From an actinobacterium acMicro-4 (GTDB taxonomy: Bacteria; Actinomycetota; Actinomycetes; Actinomycetales; Microbacteriaceae): a DNA stretch of 64,000 nt. The notes below the pieces were generated by a model that was not told the origin of the DNA, did not search any database, and saw only the letters and a program-made list of their open reading frames with translations. Shown piece by piece: positions 26,393 through 34,656 of this stretch (position 1 is the stretch's first letter; each line of letters opens with the position of its first letter). The DNA lies in NCBI GenBank assembly GCA_000754445.1, contig JNSD01000013.1:228600-292599 (forward strand), written 5' to 3'. A program made the translations under genes and the position numbers.

Positions 26393-27367
26393 TCAACTAC
26401 CGGTTGAGATAGTTGCGGGCTCGCGCAATTCCCGCGCGAGGTCTACTGTGTCACTCACCACAACGGACGGGAGATTGGCCAGCGAGGAGAGCTGGGATCC
26501 TTCCTGAGAGACCTTGGCCGAGCCCCATGCGACGGCCGTGCCCACAGCTCCGGCGAAATCCGCGGGGTTCTTCACGGTGTGGGAGAGGTAGCCCGCGAGA
26601 CTTGCGTCGCCTGCGCCAATAGTGCTCACCGTGGGAACTGCCTCGGCACACGCGAAGGCCATGGCGTTCTCGGAGAGTCCAATCAATCCGTCCACCCCAA
26701 GGCTCACCAGAACCTCTCCCACGCCCCATGACCTGACCTCGTTTGCTGCTTCGACCACGTCGCCGAGTGTCACCAACGAGCGGCCTACGCACTCTGCTAA
26801 CTCGGTCGCATTGGGCTTGATCACATCGGGGACTCCCTCGCTAGCCCAGCGGCGAAGTTGCGAGCCTGACGTGTCGAGAACGAGCTTGGCCCCGAGTCTC
26901 GACGCGAGCCCTTTCATCTCTCCCACGTTCACCTCGGTGCCATCGCTCAGAAGGGGAAGCGCTCCACACACAGCCAGGAAGCGGCAGTCCTTCGCCTGGG
27001 CCGCGGCGGTGGCTTGCTCGATGAGGCTCGCCCACACAGATTCCTCGAGCGCTGGGGCCCCTTGGTTGATTTTCGTCGTTCGACCGTCAGGTTCAAGAAG
27101 GGTGATCGACATCCGAATGTCGGCAGTGGAGTTGACCGGTGCTATCCATGCTCGCTGCTGCCAGCGGGTGTGCTCCGATGCGGGCACCGGCACAATCGCG
27201 CTGACCTCAAGGCCGCCAAGCGACAGAGCGTGACCTACATTCACACCCTTTCCGGCCAGCTCCTCCGTCACCTTTGACGCTCGCTGGACTGAGCCTGGTT
27301 GCAGGGAGCTAATGAAGTAGGTGCGGTCAATGGATGGGGCAGGGGTGATGGTGATGACTGATGGCAC
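26393..27367 (-). CDS. PfkB-family sugar-phosphate kinase (1-phosphofructokinase/tagatose-6-phosphate kinase-like)
   Basis: A 324-residue ribokinase-superfamily enzyme. GKGVNVGHALSLGG is the N-terminal sugar motif and GAGDASLAGYL is the C-terminal ATP motif with the catalytic Asp. This group includes FruK and LacC. The GTG at 27367 has AGGAG five bases upstream; the ATG at 27394 precedes that ribosome site and is less likely. In this locus it would phosphorylate the ketose phosphate made by the dehydrogenase. No bisphosphate aldolase is in the window. Confidence 0.85.
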   Translation of the reverse strand: MPSVITITPAPSIDRTYFISSLQPGSVQRASKVTEELAGKGVNVGHALSLGGLEVSAIVPVPASEHTRWQQRAWIAPVNSTADIRMSITLLEPDGRTTKINQGAPALEESVWASLIEQATAAAQAKDCRFLAVCGALPLLSDGTEVNVGEMKGLASRLGAKLVLDTSGSQLRRWASEGVPDVIKPNATELAECVGRSLVTLGDVVEAANEVRSWGVGEVLVSLGVDGLIGLSENAMAFACAEAVPTVSTIGAGDASLAGYLSHTVKNPADFAGAVGTAVAWGSAKVSQEGSQLSSLANLPSVVVSDTVDLARELREPATISTGS

Positions 27368-27706
27368 TTCTTCTCCTGACACCCGATGGTCCACAAACTA
27401 TAAGTGATTCGCCCACGCTCCCGCCTTCGGTCGGTTTGCTTGGGCACCCTTCAGCCCTTTTCGCCCAGGGAAACGCTTCCCTGAGACGTGACTATCCGGT
27501 GGCTCTGTGGAGTTGCCGGTAGGTGCCTTCAATCCGCTGCACGTCCGAATATCTGTGAGTGAACTCTGCGGTGGCCCATGCTTTAGCTAACGCCGCAGCC
27601 CAGGCCTTCCCCGGTCTTGATGTGTGAGCTCTCAGCGGCGTGCCCAGAGTTACTTGGGGACCCACCTAAGGCAGCCAGTGCCTGTCCTCGCAAGAGTGGG
27701 GGGGTC
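27368..27706. other. 339-bp intergenic region without a convincing gene
   Basis: This gap must carry the leftward promoter for the pfkB/deoR/PTS block; a TATAGT -10-like hexamer occurs on the minus strand near 27399-27404, with no matching -35 seen. The right end holds the 3' flank of the lipoprotein operon, including a T-rich stretch. The open frames here look like chance reading and no known RNA was recognised. Confidence 0.4.
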
Positions 27707-27901
27707 TTAGCCCTGTGTTTTTTCTCTGCGCAGGGGGAATGTGGCGATCCACAAAACAAGGGTGCCCAGGATGCATATCCCCACCACGTTTCGCGCACTT
27801 CCATCAAGAACCAACCACGCAATAATCATCCCCAGCAGGGTCCACGCTTGGCCCACCAGGTCTTTGAGTAAATCATTGACAAACGTTAACACTGTGTTCA
27901 C
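27707..27901 (-). CDS. Small membrane protein (64 aa), hypothetical, coupled to the acidic lipoprotein
   Basis: A GTG at 27901 overlaps the stop of the upstream lipoprotein as GTGA. The product has an amphipathic N-terminus (MNTVLTFVNDLLKDLVG), two hydrophobic stretches (about 18-33 and 36-54) and a basic end (LRREKTQG). No family is recognised. Strict coupling to the lipoprotein implies that they work together, perhaps at the same membrane site. Confidence 0.65.
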   Translation of the reverse strand: MNTVLTFVNDLLKDLVGQAWTLLGMIIAWLVLDGSARNVVGICILGTLVLWIATFPLRREKTQG

Positions 27902-28800
27902 GGTTTTCTCCTATGGGTCGTTGCTGCAGCTCCAGCTGCAGCGGTAGTTGCAGCACTAGACGCAAGGTTGGCGATATTGGCCACGATTACCGAGGAAACC
28001 ACTACTGCTTGCGATTCTTCTCTTTCTTCCTCCGACATGTCTTTTCCAACAAGTTGAAGACTCCCAATCAATGCTCCTGGATCCTCCAAGGCCGCTTCGA
28101 TTAGGGAACTCAAGTCATCAAAAGCTTCCAACTGGGCTGCTTCCTCCGCCGTGATGACAACGGGGTTCCCGTCCTCGTCCGTGCGTAACTCAACAGGGGT
28201 GTCAGGAGGAAGGTCGTCAAGGTCTAAGCCAGCGTCAAGCAAGTCCTCGAAGGATAAGGCGTCTCCATCGTCCAGAGAATTCAGAAGGTCGTCGACCTGC
28301 TCCTCCACGGAGGTGTTGGAATCGTCGTCAGTTTCGTCCCCAGGAAGTACTTCGTCGTCCGCGCCAGACTCTTCATCCAGTGTCTCTTCATCCAGCGTCT
28401 CTCCAGACTCACCGTCAAACTCAGCTTCTGGTTCTGGTTCTGGTTCGGTGACTGGTCCGGGTTCTGGTTCGGTGACTGGTCCGGGTTCTGGTTCGGGTTC
28501 TGGTTCTGGCGCCGGCGCCTCCTCGTGGCTCTCGGTCTTCGCGAGGAATGCGGAGGCAAGTGTGGAATTGGTGCTCTGGGTTGCGAGCACCGCAACGACC
28601 TCGTGGCCCCCTGGGCCTGAGTCGAACAGTGCTGCGGAGCGAAACACGACTGCTGTTTCAGAGGACGTCTTACCGGGCGTCGCGCCAGTTCCGCTGGCAT
28701 CTAATGGCTCACCACGTCCATTCTCGATACTCGTGGCGCACCCTGCCGTTGCCAAGAAAAGAACGGCTGTGCAGGCAAAGTGCGCTACCGCAATTCTCAT
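27898..28800 (-). CDS. Acidic repeat-containing lipoprotein, hypothetical
   Basis: The ATG at 28800 gives a 300-residue protein with signal peptide and lipobox (LFLATAGC). After a short Gly/Ser region there is a Pro-Glu tract encoded by tandem DNA repeats (EPEPEPGPVTEPEPG), then a strongly Asp/Glu-rich segment with duplicated LDEE units. C-terminal to these are a hydrophobic Ala/Val stretch and a basic THRRKP end, resembling a membrane anchor but without an LPxTG motif. It may thus be held at both ends, with the acidic stalk spanning the envelope. No family recognised. An upstream extension to 28869 has no better start. Confidence 0.75.
   Translation of the reverse strand: MRIAVAHFACTAVLFLATAGCATSIENGRGEPLDASGTGATPGKTSSETAVVFRSAALFDSGPGGHEVVAVLATQSTNSTLASAFLAKTESHEEAPAPEPEPEPEPGPVTEPEPGPVTEPEPEPEAEFDGESGETLDEETLDEESGADDEVLPGDETDDDSNTSVEEQVDDLLNSLDDGDALSFEDLLDAGLDLDDLPPDTPVELRTDEDGNPVVITAEEAAQLEAFDDLSSLIEAALEDPGALIGSLQLVGKDMSEEEREESQAVVVSSVIVANIANLASSAATTAAAGAAATTHRRKP
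28428..28511. repeat. Tandem repeats encoding the Pro-Glu tract
   Basis: A 24-bp unit is duplicated exactly at 28442-28465 and 28466-28489 and is flanked by shorter GGTTCT/GGTTCGG repeats. The reading frame is kept because the unit is a multiple of three. Such arrays tend to vary in copy number between strains. Confidence 0.85.
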
Positions 28801-29053
28801 TAGAAAACTTTCACACATTGGACCACATTTGTCTAGTGGCTTTCCGGCTCTGAAACGCGAGGATCTCACTGACTCTGTGAGATTCTGCGTCGCGCATTAA
28901 CCCCTGTCGCTAAGGTCTCTCGATGCTCGACCACCACACACCGCTGCTTCCGAGCACTCACGACACCGGGGGATAGTCGGGTCTAGGCTTTAGGCCTCCC
29001 CAAGCCCTCGATGCCCCCTACATACAGGCGATTGCCTATACTTAGAGGCGTTT

Positions 29054-29126
29054 GCCGCCTTAGCTCAGTTGGTAGAGCGTCTCACTCGTAATGAGAAGGT
29101 CGCGGGTTCGATTCCCGCAGGCGGCC
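29054..29126 (+). tRNA. tRNA-Thr (anticodon CGT)
   Basis: Acceptor arms GCCGCCT and AGGCGGC pair over 7 bp. The anticodon arm TCTCA-CTCGTAA-TGAGA shows CGT, and the T arm carries GGTTCGATTCC. TATACT at 29037-29042 is a likely -10 box just upstream. No CCA is encoded. Confidence 0.95.
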
Positions 29127-29168
29127 CTGTCCGGGATGGCGGACTGACACTCGCCCCTTCTTCGGTAC

Positions 29169-30809
29169 TTAGGTTGCTGGGGTGGCGCTTTTTCTCGCTG
29201 GGCTCCTCGCGCTTTGTTGCCCACCCAATCGGAACGACGCCAAGAGACCGAGGACTAGGAATCCTGCCGCAAAGAACGACGCACTTCTCGCCCCGTCCGT
29301 GAGAGCCTGACCACTAGCCTCTTGAATCTCTTCCGCTACTGAGGGCTCCACCGATTGAGCGGTCAATGAGTCCACGAGCCCGGGAATCGCGCCTCCAGCA
29401 GAGTCCACGACCGCCTCGACAATTCCCACTTGAGCAGTGGCGGGAATAGCGAGTGTGGCGAGTCGGTCTTCGAGGGAGGCTTGTGTGCCAGTGAACAACA
29501 CGGTGCCAATCACAGCGATGCCTAGAGCCGAGCCAACCTGACGCGCGGTGGATTGTGAGCCTGATCCCTGGCCAGTCTTTTCCATGGGCACGTCGACCAT
29601 GATCACGCCGGTCAACTGAGCGGTAGCGAGCCCGACACCGACGCCGTAGAGGAACAGGAAGGGTGCAATCGCAGCCCATCCGGTGGTTGTTGAGGCGACA
29701 AGCCCAAAGCCCACGATTCCGACGATTTCAAGCCCCACCCCGAGTTGGACTGCACGGGCGGCGGGGAGCTTTCCGGAGAGGGCTCCACCAACACCAGAGG
29801 CGACAAAGGCCCCGCCGGCGAGGAAGAGAAGGACAAGGCCAGCACCAATGGGCGTCATTCCGATGACGTCTTGTAGCCAGAGCGGAATAGCAAAAATGAG
29901 GCCAAATTCACCCATCGAGATGATCAGGGCAGCTATCGTTCCGTTCCTGAACGAGGGAATGCGATAGAGCTTCAGGTCAAGAAGCACGCCCTGATTGTTT
30001 CGCGCACGACGGGTCTCCCACCAGACGAAGGCGACCCCCGCCACAAGGGCAATCGCTAGTGAGATGGGGATCACCGAGATGCCATCAGCCGGCCACATGA
30101 GAGTGCCGACTTGGAAGTTGCTCTGCGGATTCACTAACCACCATCCATAGACGCGACCTTCGATGAGTCCAAAGACCAGAGGTCCAAAAAGCACCATGGA
30201 GAGCAGGGCACCGACCCAGTCGATTCCCTGTTTCGCGCCGGGCGCTTTCGATTCAGTCACATAGAGGACAAGGCCTCCAAAAATGAGGAGTCCCAGTGGA
30301 ACGTTAATGAGAAACGCCCATCGCCACGTGAAATCGGTCGCTAGCCACCCGCCAAGGACAGGACCCACAGCCACCATGCCGCCGATGGTGGATCCCCACA
30401 CAGCAAAGGCAATACCGCGCTCTCTGCCCTGGAAGTTTGCGTTCACGAGCGAGAGCGTCGTCGGCAGCACCATGGCACCGCCGAATCCCTGAATCACGCG
30501 AGCAAGAATGAGGCTCTCGGCACTATCGGCCGACCCCGCCCAGACCGATGCCGCCACAAAAATCACGATTCCAATGAGCAATACCAGCCGGCGGCCAAAG
30601 CGGTCGGCTAACGAGCCCCAGATGAGAAGTGTCGCGGCAAAGACAAGCACGTAGCTCTCTTGCACCCACTGCACTTCTGTGGAGGTCAGACCAAGCCCGC
30701 TGATGATCTCGGGAAAAATCGTATTGACGATTGTTCCGTCGATAATCACCAGTGAGATGGCCAGCGAAATGAACAGCAGGCCAATCCATCGAGAACGAGA
30801 CGACGCCAT
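29169..30809 (-). CDS. DHA2-family MFS drug exporter (EmrB/QacA-like)
   Basis: A 546-residue transporter with about 14 hydrophobic segments, fitting the DHA2 class of proton-coupled multidrug antiporters. The motif A loop GSLADRFGRR and antiporter motif C (VGPVLGGWL) are present. The start at 30809 (MASSRSRW) lies directly before the first helix; the upstream extension is polar and unlike the family. A C-terminal ~60-residue external loop is followed by the last helix and a basic tail. Substrate unknown. Confidence 0.9.
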   Translation of the reverse strand: MASSRSRWIGLLFISLAISLVIIDGTIVNTIFPEIISGLGLTSTEVQWVQESYVLVFAATLLIWGSLADRFGRRLVLLIGIVIFVAASVWAGSADSAESLILARVIQGFGGAMVLPTTLSLVNANFQGRERGIAFAVWGSTIGGMVAVGPVLGGWLATDFTWRWAFLINVPLGLLIFGGLVLYVTESKAPGAKQGIDWVGALLSMVLFGPLVFGLIEGRVYGWWLVNPQSNFQVGTLMWPADGISVIPISLAIALVAGVAFVWWETRRARNNQGVLLDLKLYRIPSFRNGTIAALIISMGEFGLIFAIPLWLQDVIGMTPIGAGLVLLFLAGGAFVASGVGGALSGKLPAARAVQLGVGLEIVGIVGFGLVASTTTGWAAIAPFLFLYGVGVGLATAQLTGVIMVDVPMEKTGQGSGSQSTARQVGSALGIAVIGTVLFTGTQASLEDRLATLAIPATAQVGIVEAVVDSAGGAIPGLVDSLTAQSVEPSVAEEIQEASGQALTDGARSASFFAAGFLVLGLLASFRLGGQQSARSPARKSATPAT

Positions 30810-30971
30810 GGCGGGGTTTCCCCAATCGGGTTGCAGCAATGCCCCAAACGAGAGCGCTCCCGAGTCTAGGCCGTCATGGTCAGCGCCATTGGCGGGGCAC
30901 AGCGCGTGAGGGCTCACAGCTCCCCAGACTCGAGGCCCACTACGGTCAGGACTAGAGCATTCGGGACCTCA

Positions 30972-30986
30972 TCTCGCGTCGCGAGA
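30972..30986. promoter_or_regulatory. Perfect 15-bp palindrome upstream of the fasciclin gene
   Basis: TCTCGCG at 30972-30978 and CGCGAGA at 30980-30986 flank a single T. It is 38 bases before the fasciclin start and could be an operator or an mRNA hairpin. No matching copy was found elsewhere by eye. Confidence 0.45.
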
Positions 30987-31023
30987 AATGACGATTTTCC
31001 CGTGTGCCAACAAGGAGAAATAC

Positions 31024-31494
31024 ATGAGCGACACAAACACCACCGAGACCAGCACAGAGCTAGGCGACATTGTCGCAGTAGCAACCGGTGCGGGCTCGTT
31101 TGGCACTTTACTGGCGGCAGCCACCGCAGCTGGTCTGGTTGAGACCCTTCAGGGTGCTGGACCATTCACTGTTTTCGCTCCCAACGATGACGCTTTCGCA
31201 GCGCTTCCTGCTGGCCTGGTTGACGCCCTGTTGAAGGAAGAAAACCGCGACACCCTCGTCAAGGTGCTTACCTACCACGTTGTCAGCGGTGCCGTGCTTG
31301 CCGCTGATGTCGCCACCGGTGACGTTGCCACCGTCGAGGGTTCCACCTTCGCAGTCGTCGTTGGCGATGGTGTTGTCCTGAACGATTCGGCCCACGTCAT
31401 TGCCACCGACATCAAGGCTTCTAACGGCGTAATTCACGTCATTGATGCTGTCTTGGTGCCCTCAGGTGTGGATGCGGCAGCCCTGCTGTCCTAG
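31024..31494 (+). CDS. Fasciclin-domain (FAS1) protein without visible signal peptide
   Basis: A 156-residue protein that is almost entirely one FAS1 domain: [14 protein letters not shown] (H1 box), TYHVVSG and the H2-type HVIDAVLVP are all visible. FAS1 proteins are usually secreted adhesion domains. Here the ATG at 31024, with a strong AAGGAGA site, starts [15 protein letters not shown], with no hydrophobic leader, and no upstream in-frame start supplies one. It may be cytosolic or leave by another route. Confidence 0.93.
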   Translation: MSDTNTTETSTELGDIVAVATGAGSFGTLLAAATAAGLVETLQGAGPFTVFAPNDDAFAALPAGLVDALLKEENRDTLVKVLTYHVVSGAVLAADVATGDVATVEGSTFAVVVGDGVVLNDSAHVIATDIKASNGVIHVIDAVLVPSGVDAAALLS

Positions 31495-31503
31495 GTCCTG
31501 ATG

Positions 31504-31538
31504 CTGAGAGGGTGGGGGCTAGCTCTCCGCCCTCTCAG
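31504..31538 (+). terminator. Hairpin after the fasciclin gene
   Basis: CTGAGAGGG at 31504-31512 pairs with CCCTCTCAG at 31530-31538, ten bases past the stop. There is no clear T tract, so termination is inferred from position only. Confidence 0.5.
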
Positions 31539-31593
31539 AGAGCCTCACGCATCTTCACAGCGCTCGGGAGACTGAGCGCCCTACGATTGAGCC

Positions 31594-31998
31594 ATGAATA
31601 TGCGCCTCGCCTCAGCATCGTTGCTCATTGCGTCACTAGGTCTCACCGGGTGTGTGAGTAATCCACTGACTGATTCCATTTCTTCTCTGCAGGTGTGCAC
31701 AGAATCGGTGCGCATCTTGACCGACATGGAAGAAGTCCTTCGCCTAGCTCTGGCAAACCCCTTAGCAGCCAGCACCTACACAGAGCGCCTCACCGAGCTT
31801 GCGGATGAGTTCAAAGCCCTTGCTCCGCAGGAGCCAACCTTGGCCACCGCCCACGATGACTTGAGTGCCCAGATTGATGTGGTGCTCGAGACCGTCGAGA
31901 ACCCCAGCATCTCGGGCGTTGCTGACCTCCCGACGGTGATTGCAGAATCCCAAATCGCCCTGATGGACTACAGTACCGCTTGCACCCCGGGGGGTTAG
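31594..31998 (+). CDS. Small lipoprotein, hypothetical
   Basis: A 134-residue protein with a short signal peptide and lipobox (SLGLTGC at about 15-21). The mature part is mostly helical (LTDMEEVLRLALANPLAAS, RLTELADEFKAL) with two further Cys (VCTES and ACTPGG) that could pair. No family recognised. It stands between the fasciclin gene and a DMT transporter with about 60-100 bases on either side, so it is probably expressed alone. Confidence 0.8.
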   Translation: MNMRLASASLLIASLGLTGCVSNPLTDSISSLQVCTESVRILTDMEEVLRLALANPLAASTYTERLTELADEFKALAPQEPTLATAHDDLSAQIDVVLETVENPSISGVADLPTVIAESQIALMDYSTACTPGG

Positions 31999-32062
31999 AG
32001 GGACGGTCCTACGAGGCCCCACTGCACTGACAACGTGGTGCCGGACCCTTCGCTAGCCTTAC

Positions 32063-33022
32063 GTGGTGAGCCACACCACTTCGCCAGCGAGTAGAGCTGT
32101 TACCGCGCTTGCCGTGGGCGTGAGCGTTGTTGCTGGAGTATTCGTTGCACTGCAGTCCCGGATCAACGGGGAATTTGGGCTTGCGTTGGGCAATGGGGCG
32201 CTTGCCGCCCTCATTTCTTTCTCGACCGGCCTCACCGTCATCACTCTCGTGATGATTGGCCGTCCCGCTGGCCGGGCGGGCCTGGCCACTCTTCGCGCCG
32301 CCGTAGCGGAGGGGCGCCTGCCCTGGTGGGCAATGGTGGGTGGAGCTGGAGGGGCTTTCCTGGTGCTGACCCAGGGCCTGAGCGCTGGCGTGCTGGGTGT
32401 TGCCGTGTTCTCCATTGCTGTGGTGACGGGACAGAGCCTCGGCGCTGTCCTCATTGATTCCAGGGGTTGGTTTGGCGTGACGAAGGTTCCGCTTCGACTC
32501 CAGCGGGGACTCGGGGCACTCATCGTTCTTGTGGGTGTTGTGGTCGCACTCGATGTGACGCCAGGGTCGCTCCCCGATGTGGGGCTCCTTTTCCTTCTGC
32601 CCTTGCTAGCCGGGGCGGGGACGGGCTTTCAGCAGGCAGTCAATGGTCGGGTACGTAACGTGGCGGGGTCCGCCATTGCCGCGACTTTTGTCAACTTTGT
32701 CGTTGGAACACTGGTTTTGACCACGGCGTTTCTGGCGTCGCTACCTACCCTCGGGTTGCCGGCTAGCCTCCCTGGAACATGGTGGCTCTGGACCGGGGGG
32801 TTCATCGGGGTGGTCTTTATTGTGGTGCAGGTCACCGTGGTGGGAATTGTCGGCGTCCTTGGTCTGGGCGTCAGCCTGATTAGTGGTCAGCTCATTGGGT
32901 CCATCATTTTGGACGCCGTCGCTCCGCTGTCAACGTCTCACTTAAGCGCCTCGACCATCATCGGCGCCTTGGTGACCTTGGCCGGCGCCCTCATGGTGAC
33001 CCTGGGGCGCCGCACTACTTAG
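32063..33022 (+). CDS. DMT-superfamily transporter, DUF606/YdcZ type
   Basis: A 319-residue membrane protein with ten hydrophobic segments in two homologous halves. The motif QSRINGEFG early in the first half and FQQAVNGRVRNV in the second mark the DUF606 (YdcZ) branch of the drug/metabolite transporter superfamily. Start is GTG at 32063, with a second GTG next to it. The 3' end overlaps convergent msrB by 4 bases. Substrate unknown. Confidence 0.87.
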   Translation: MVSHTTSPASRAVTALAVGVSVVAGVFVALQSRINGEFGLALGNGALAALISFSTGLTVITLVMIGRPAGRAGLATLRAAVAEGRLPWWAMVGGAGGAFLVLTQGLSAGVLGVAVFSIAVVTGQSLGAVLIDSRGWFGVTKVPLRLQRGLGALIVLVGVVVALDVTPGSLPDVGLLFLLPLLAGAGTGFQQAVNGRVRNVAGSAIAATFVNFVVGTLVLTTAFLASLPTLGLPASLPGTWWLWTGGFIGVVFIVVQVTVVGIVGVLGLGVSLISGQLIGSIILDAVAPLSTSHLSASTIIGALVTLAGALMVTLGRRTT

Positions 33023-33420
33023 GAGTTCGGCTCGAACTCCAGTGCCAGGGAGTTCATGCAGTAGCGCTGGCCGGTAGGGGTACCAAATCCATCGGGGAAT
33101 AGGTGGCCCAAGTGACCGCCACAACCAGCACAGACAACTTCGGTGCGGATTGTGCCGAGGCTTCGATCCTCGTGCAGGTCAATCGCGCCATCGTCAATAG
33201 CTGCATAGAAGGAGGGCCAACCTGAGCCGGACTCGAACTTCGTGTCGCTGGCAAACAGAGCACTTCCACACCCAGCGCAGTGATACACGCCCTCACGCTT
33301 TTCAGCCAAAAGCTCGCCCGACCAGGGCGGCTCGGTTGCCGCTTGGCGAAGAATCGCGTAGCGCTCTGGGGGAAGCTCCGCCTTCCAGGATGCGTCATCT
33401 TTTACAATCTTGTCGGCCAT
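33019..33420 (-). CDS. msrB: Peptide-methionine (R)-S-oxide reductase
   Basis: MsrB repairs methionine-R-sulfoxide in oxidised proteins. The 133-residue protein has two zinc-binding CxxC pairs (CAGCG and CAGCGGH), the substrate-binding GSGWPSF motif and catalytic Cys in RYCMNS. Single-domain form; no msrA is nearby. Convergent with the DMT gene, and divergent from the acetyltransferase gene by 53 bases. Confidence 0.97.
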   Translation of the reverse strand: MADKIVKDDASWKAELPPERYAILRQAATEPPWSGELLAEKREGVYHCAGCGSALFASDTKFESGSGWPSFYAAIDDGAIDLHEDRSLGTIRTEVVCAGCGGHLGHLFPDGFGTPTGQRYCMNSLALEFEPNS

Positions 33421-33473
33421 CTCTCCACCTCAGTCCGCTCGAATTACCAGCACTGCCTATTAAACTCGCGAGC

Positions 33474-33941
33474 ATGCCCGAAGAATCGATTGTGGTCAAA
33501 ACGTGGAGCGAATTCACACCTGACGATGTCTTCGAGATGGCGGTCCTGCGCAGTGAAGTCTTCTTCCTGGAGCAGAAAATTACCGAAGAAGAATTCGATG
33601 CGGCAGATCGTGACCCCTCCACCGTTCACCTGTGGGTTGGTGATGACCGGGGGATGGCTGGATATCTGAGAATCGTCGATTCCCCCACGGCGGCAGACGT
33701 TCACGAAGGAATTGCAAAGAGCCTCGGTCGCATGGTGGTCCGCGCTGATGCCAGAGGACAAGGCTTGGCCGAACGTCTGATGGCCAGGGCTCTCGATATT
33801 GCCGGTGAGCAGCCCCTCTATCTCCACGCCCAGGACTACGTCACCAACCTCTATGCGAAGTTTGGTTTCGAAGCCCGTGGTGAGCTGTTCATGGAGGCCG
33901 GTATTCCCCACCGCCTGATGGTTCGGATGCCCGGTGCCTAG
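33474..33941 (+). CDS. GNAT acetyltransferase, ElaA family
   Basis: A 155-residue acetyltransferase. The acetyl-CoA motif LGRMVVRADARGQGLAERLM is near residues 83-102, and the sequence FFLEQKITEEEFDAADRD at the N-terminus is characteristic of ElaA-type proteins. The ATG at 33474 follows an upstream open frame that is antisense to msrB and was discarded. The stop overlaps the HtaA gene by 8 bases. Substrate unknown. Confidence 0.9.
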   Translation: MPEESIVVKTWSEFTPDDVFEMAVLRSEVFFLEQKITEEEFDAADRDPSTVHLWVGDDRGMAGYLRIVDSPTAADVHEGIAKSLGRMVVRADARGQGLAERLMARALDIAGEQPLYLHAQDYVTNLYAKFGFEARGELFMEAGIPHRLMVRMPGA

Positions 33942-34656
33942 CTTCCCTGCTCTCGCGCTAGCGACCCTCTTGGCACTGTCCCCCACCCCCGCTGTGCTAT
34001 CCGAGGGTCAGTGCCAGGTGCTGGAGTCGGAGATTACCTGGGGCTTTAAGGAATCGTTTAGGTCCTACATTTCAGGCGCGATTGCTCTGGGACAGTGGAC
34101 CACCTCGGGCGATGTGGACTACACGACCCCGGTGTTTATCTTCTCTGGCGGTGAGGGCGTCCTTGCACCCGATCGCAGCAGTGGCAGCGTGGCGTTTGAG
34201 GGCGAGCTGCTCTTTGAGGGACACGGTGGAGTCCTGCGCACCTCACTGGCAAACCCCACCCTGGTGATGGATTCTGGGCGAAGCGCACTACTCGTCTTTG
34301 ATGTGACAGGCGACACCATGGACATGGTGAGTGTGAGCGCGGAAGACGTCGAGTTTGTGACTCTGGAGTGGTCAGCCGGTGACGAGAGCCTCGATATCGC
34401 AACCGGAGAATGGGTGGTCACGGGGGCCAAGGCCACGCTGACCACCGCTGGTTCGGACGCTTTTGGCACCTATCCAGCAGGCGAGGAGTTTGACCCTCTC
34501 GATCTACGCCTGGTGGTGGCATCCTCGTGCTTCACGGAGAGTGCTGTTAATCCGTGGTGGGTTGCCGGTGGTATTGGCGGCTTAGCACTGGTGGGTGGTG
34601 GGGTGGTCTGGATTACTGCTCGGGCGCGTAGATCGCCCGAGCAAGGGCATCAATAA
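33934..34656 (+). CDS. HtaA-domain cell-surface protein, probable haem binding
   Basis: A 240-residue protein with a signal peptide (LALATLLALSPTPAVLS), one HtaA domain starting ITWGFKESFRSYISG, and a C-terminal membrane helix (WWVAGGIGGLALVGGG) with a basic tail. In corynebacteria HtaA binds haem at the cell surface and hands it to HmuT. The GTG start overlaps the acetyltransferase gene. The 3' end overlaps the convergent hmuT gene by 44 bases, unusually long. Haem binding is inferred from the family. Confidence 0.88.
   Translation: MPSFPALALATLLALSPTPAVLSEGQCQVLESEITWGFKESFRSYISGAIALGQWTTSGDVDYTTPVFIFSGGEGVLAPDRSSGSVAFEGELLFEGHGGVLRTSLANPTLVMDSGRSALLVFDVTGDTMDMVSVSAEDVEFVTLEWSAGDESLDIATGEWVVTGAKATLTTAGSDAFGTYPAGEEFDPLDLRLVVASSCFTESAVNPWWVAGGIGGLALVGGGVVWITARARRSPEQGHQ

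Noticed and set aside
28151..28900. A 249-codon Ser-rich frame opposite the acidic lipoprotein
   Set aside because: Its Ser/Gly runs are the antisense of the Glu/Pro repeats; the minus-strand frame has a signal peptide and lipobox.
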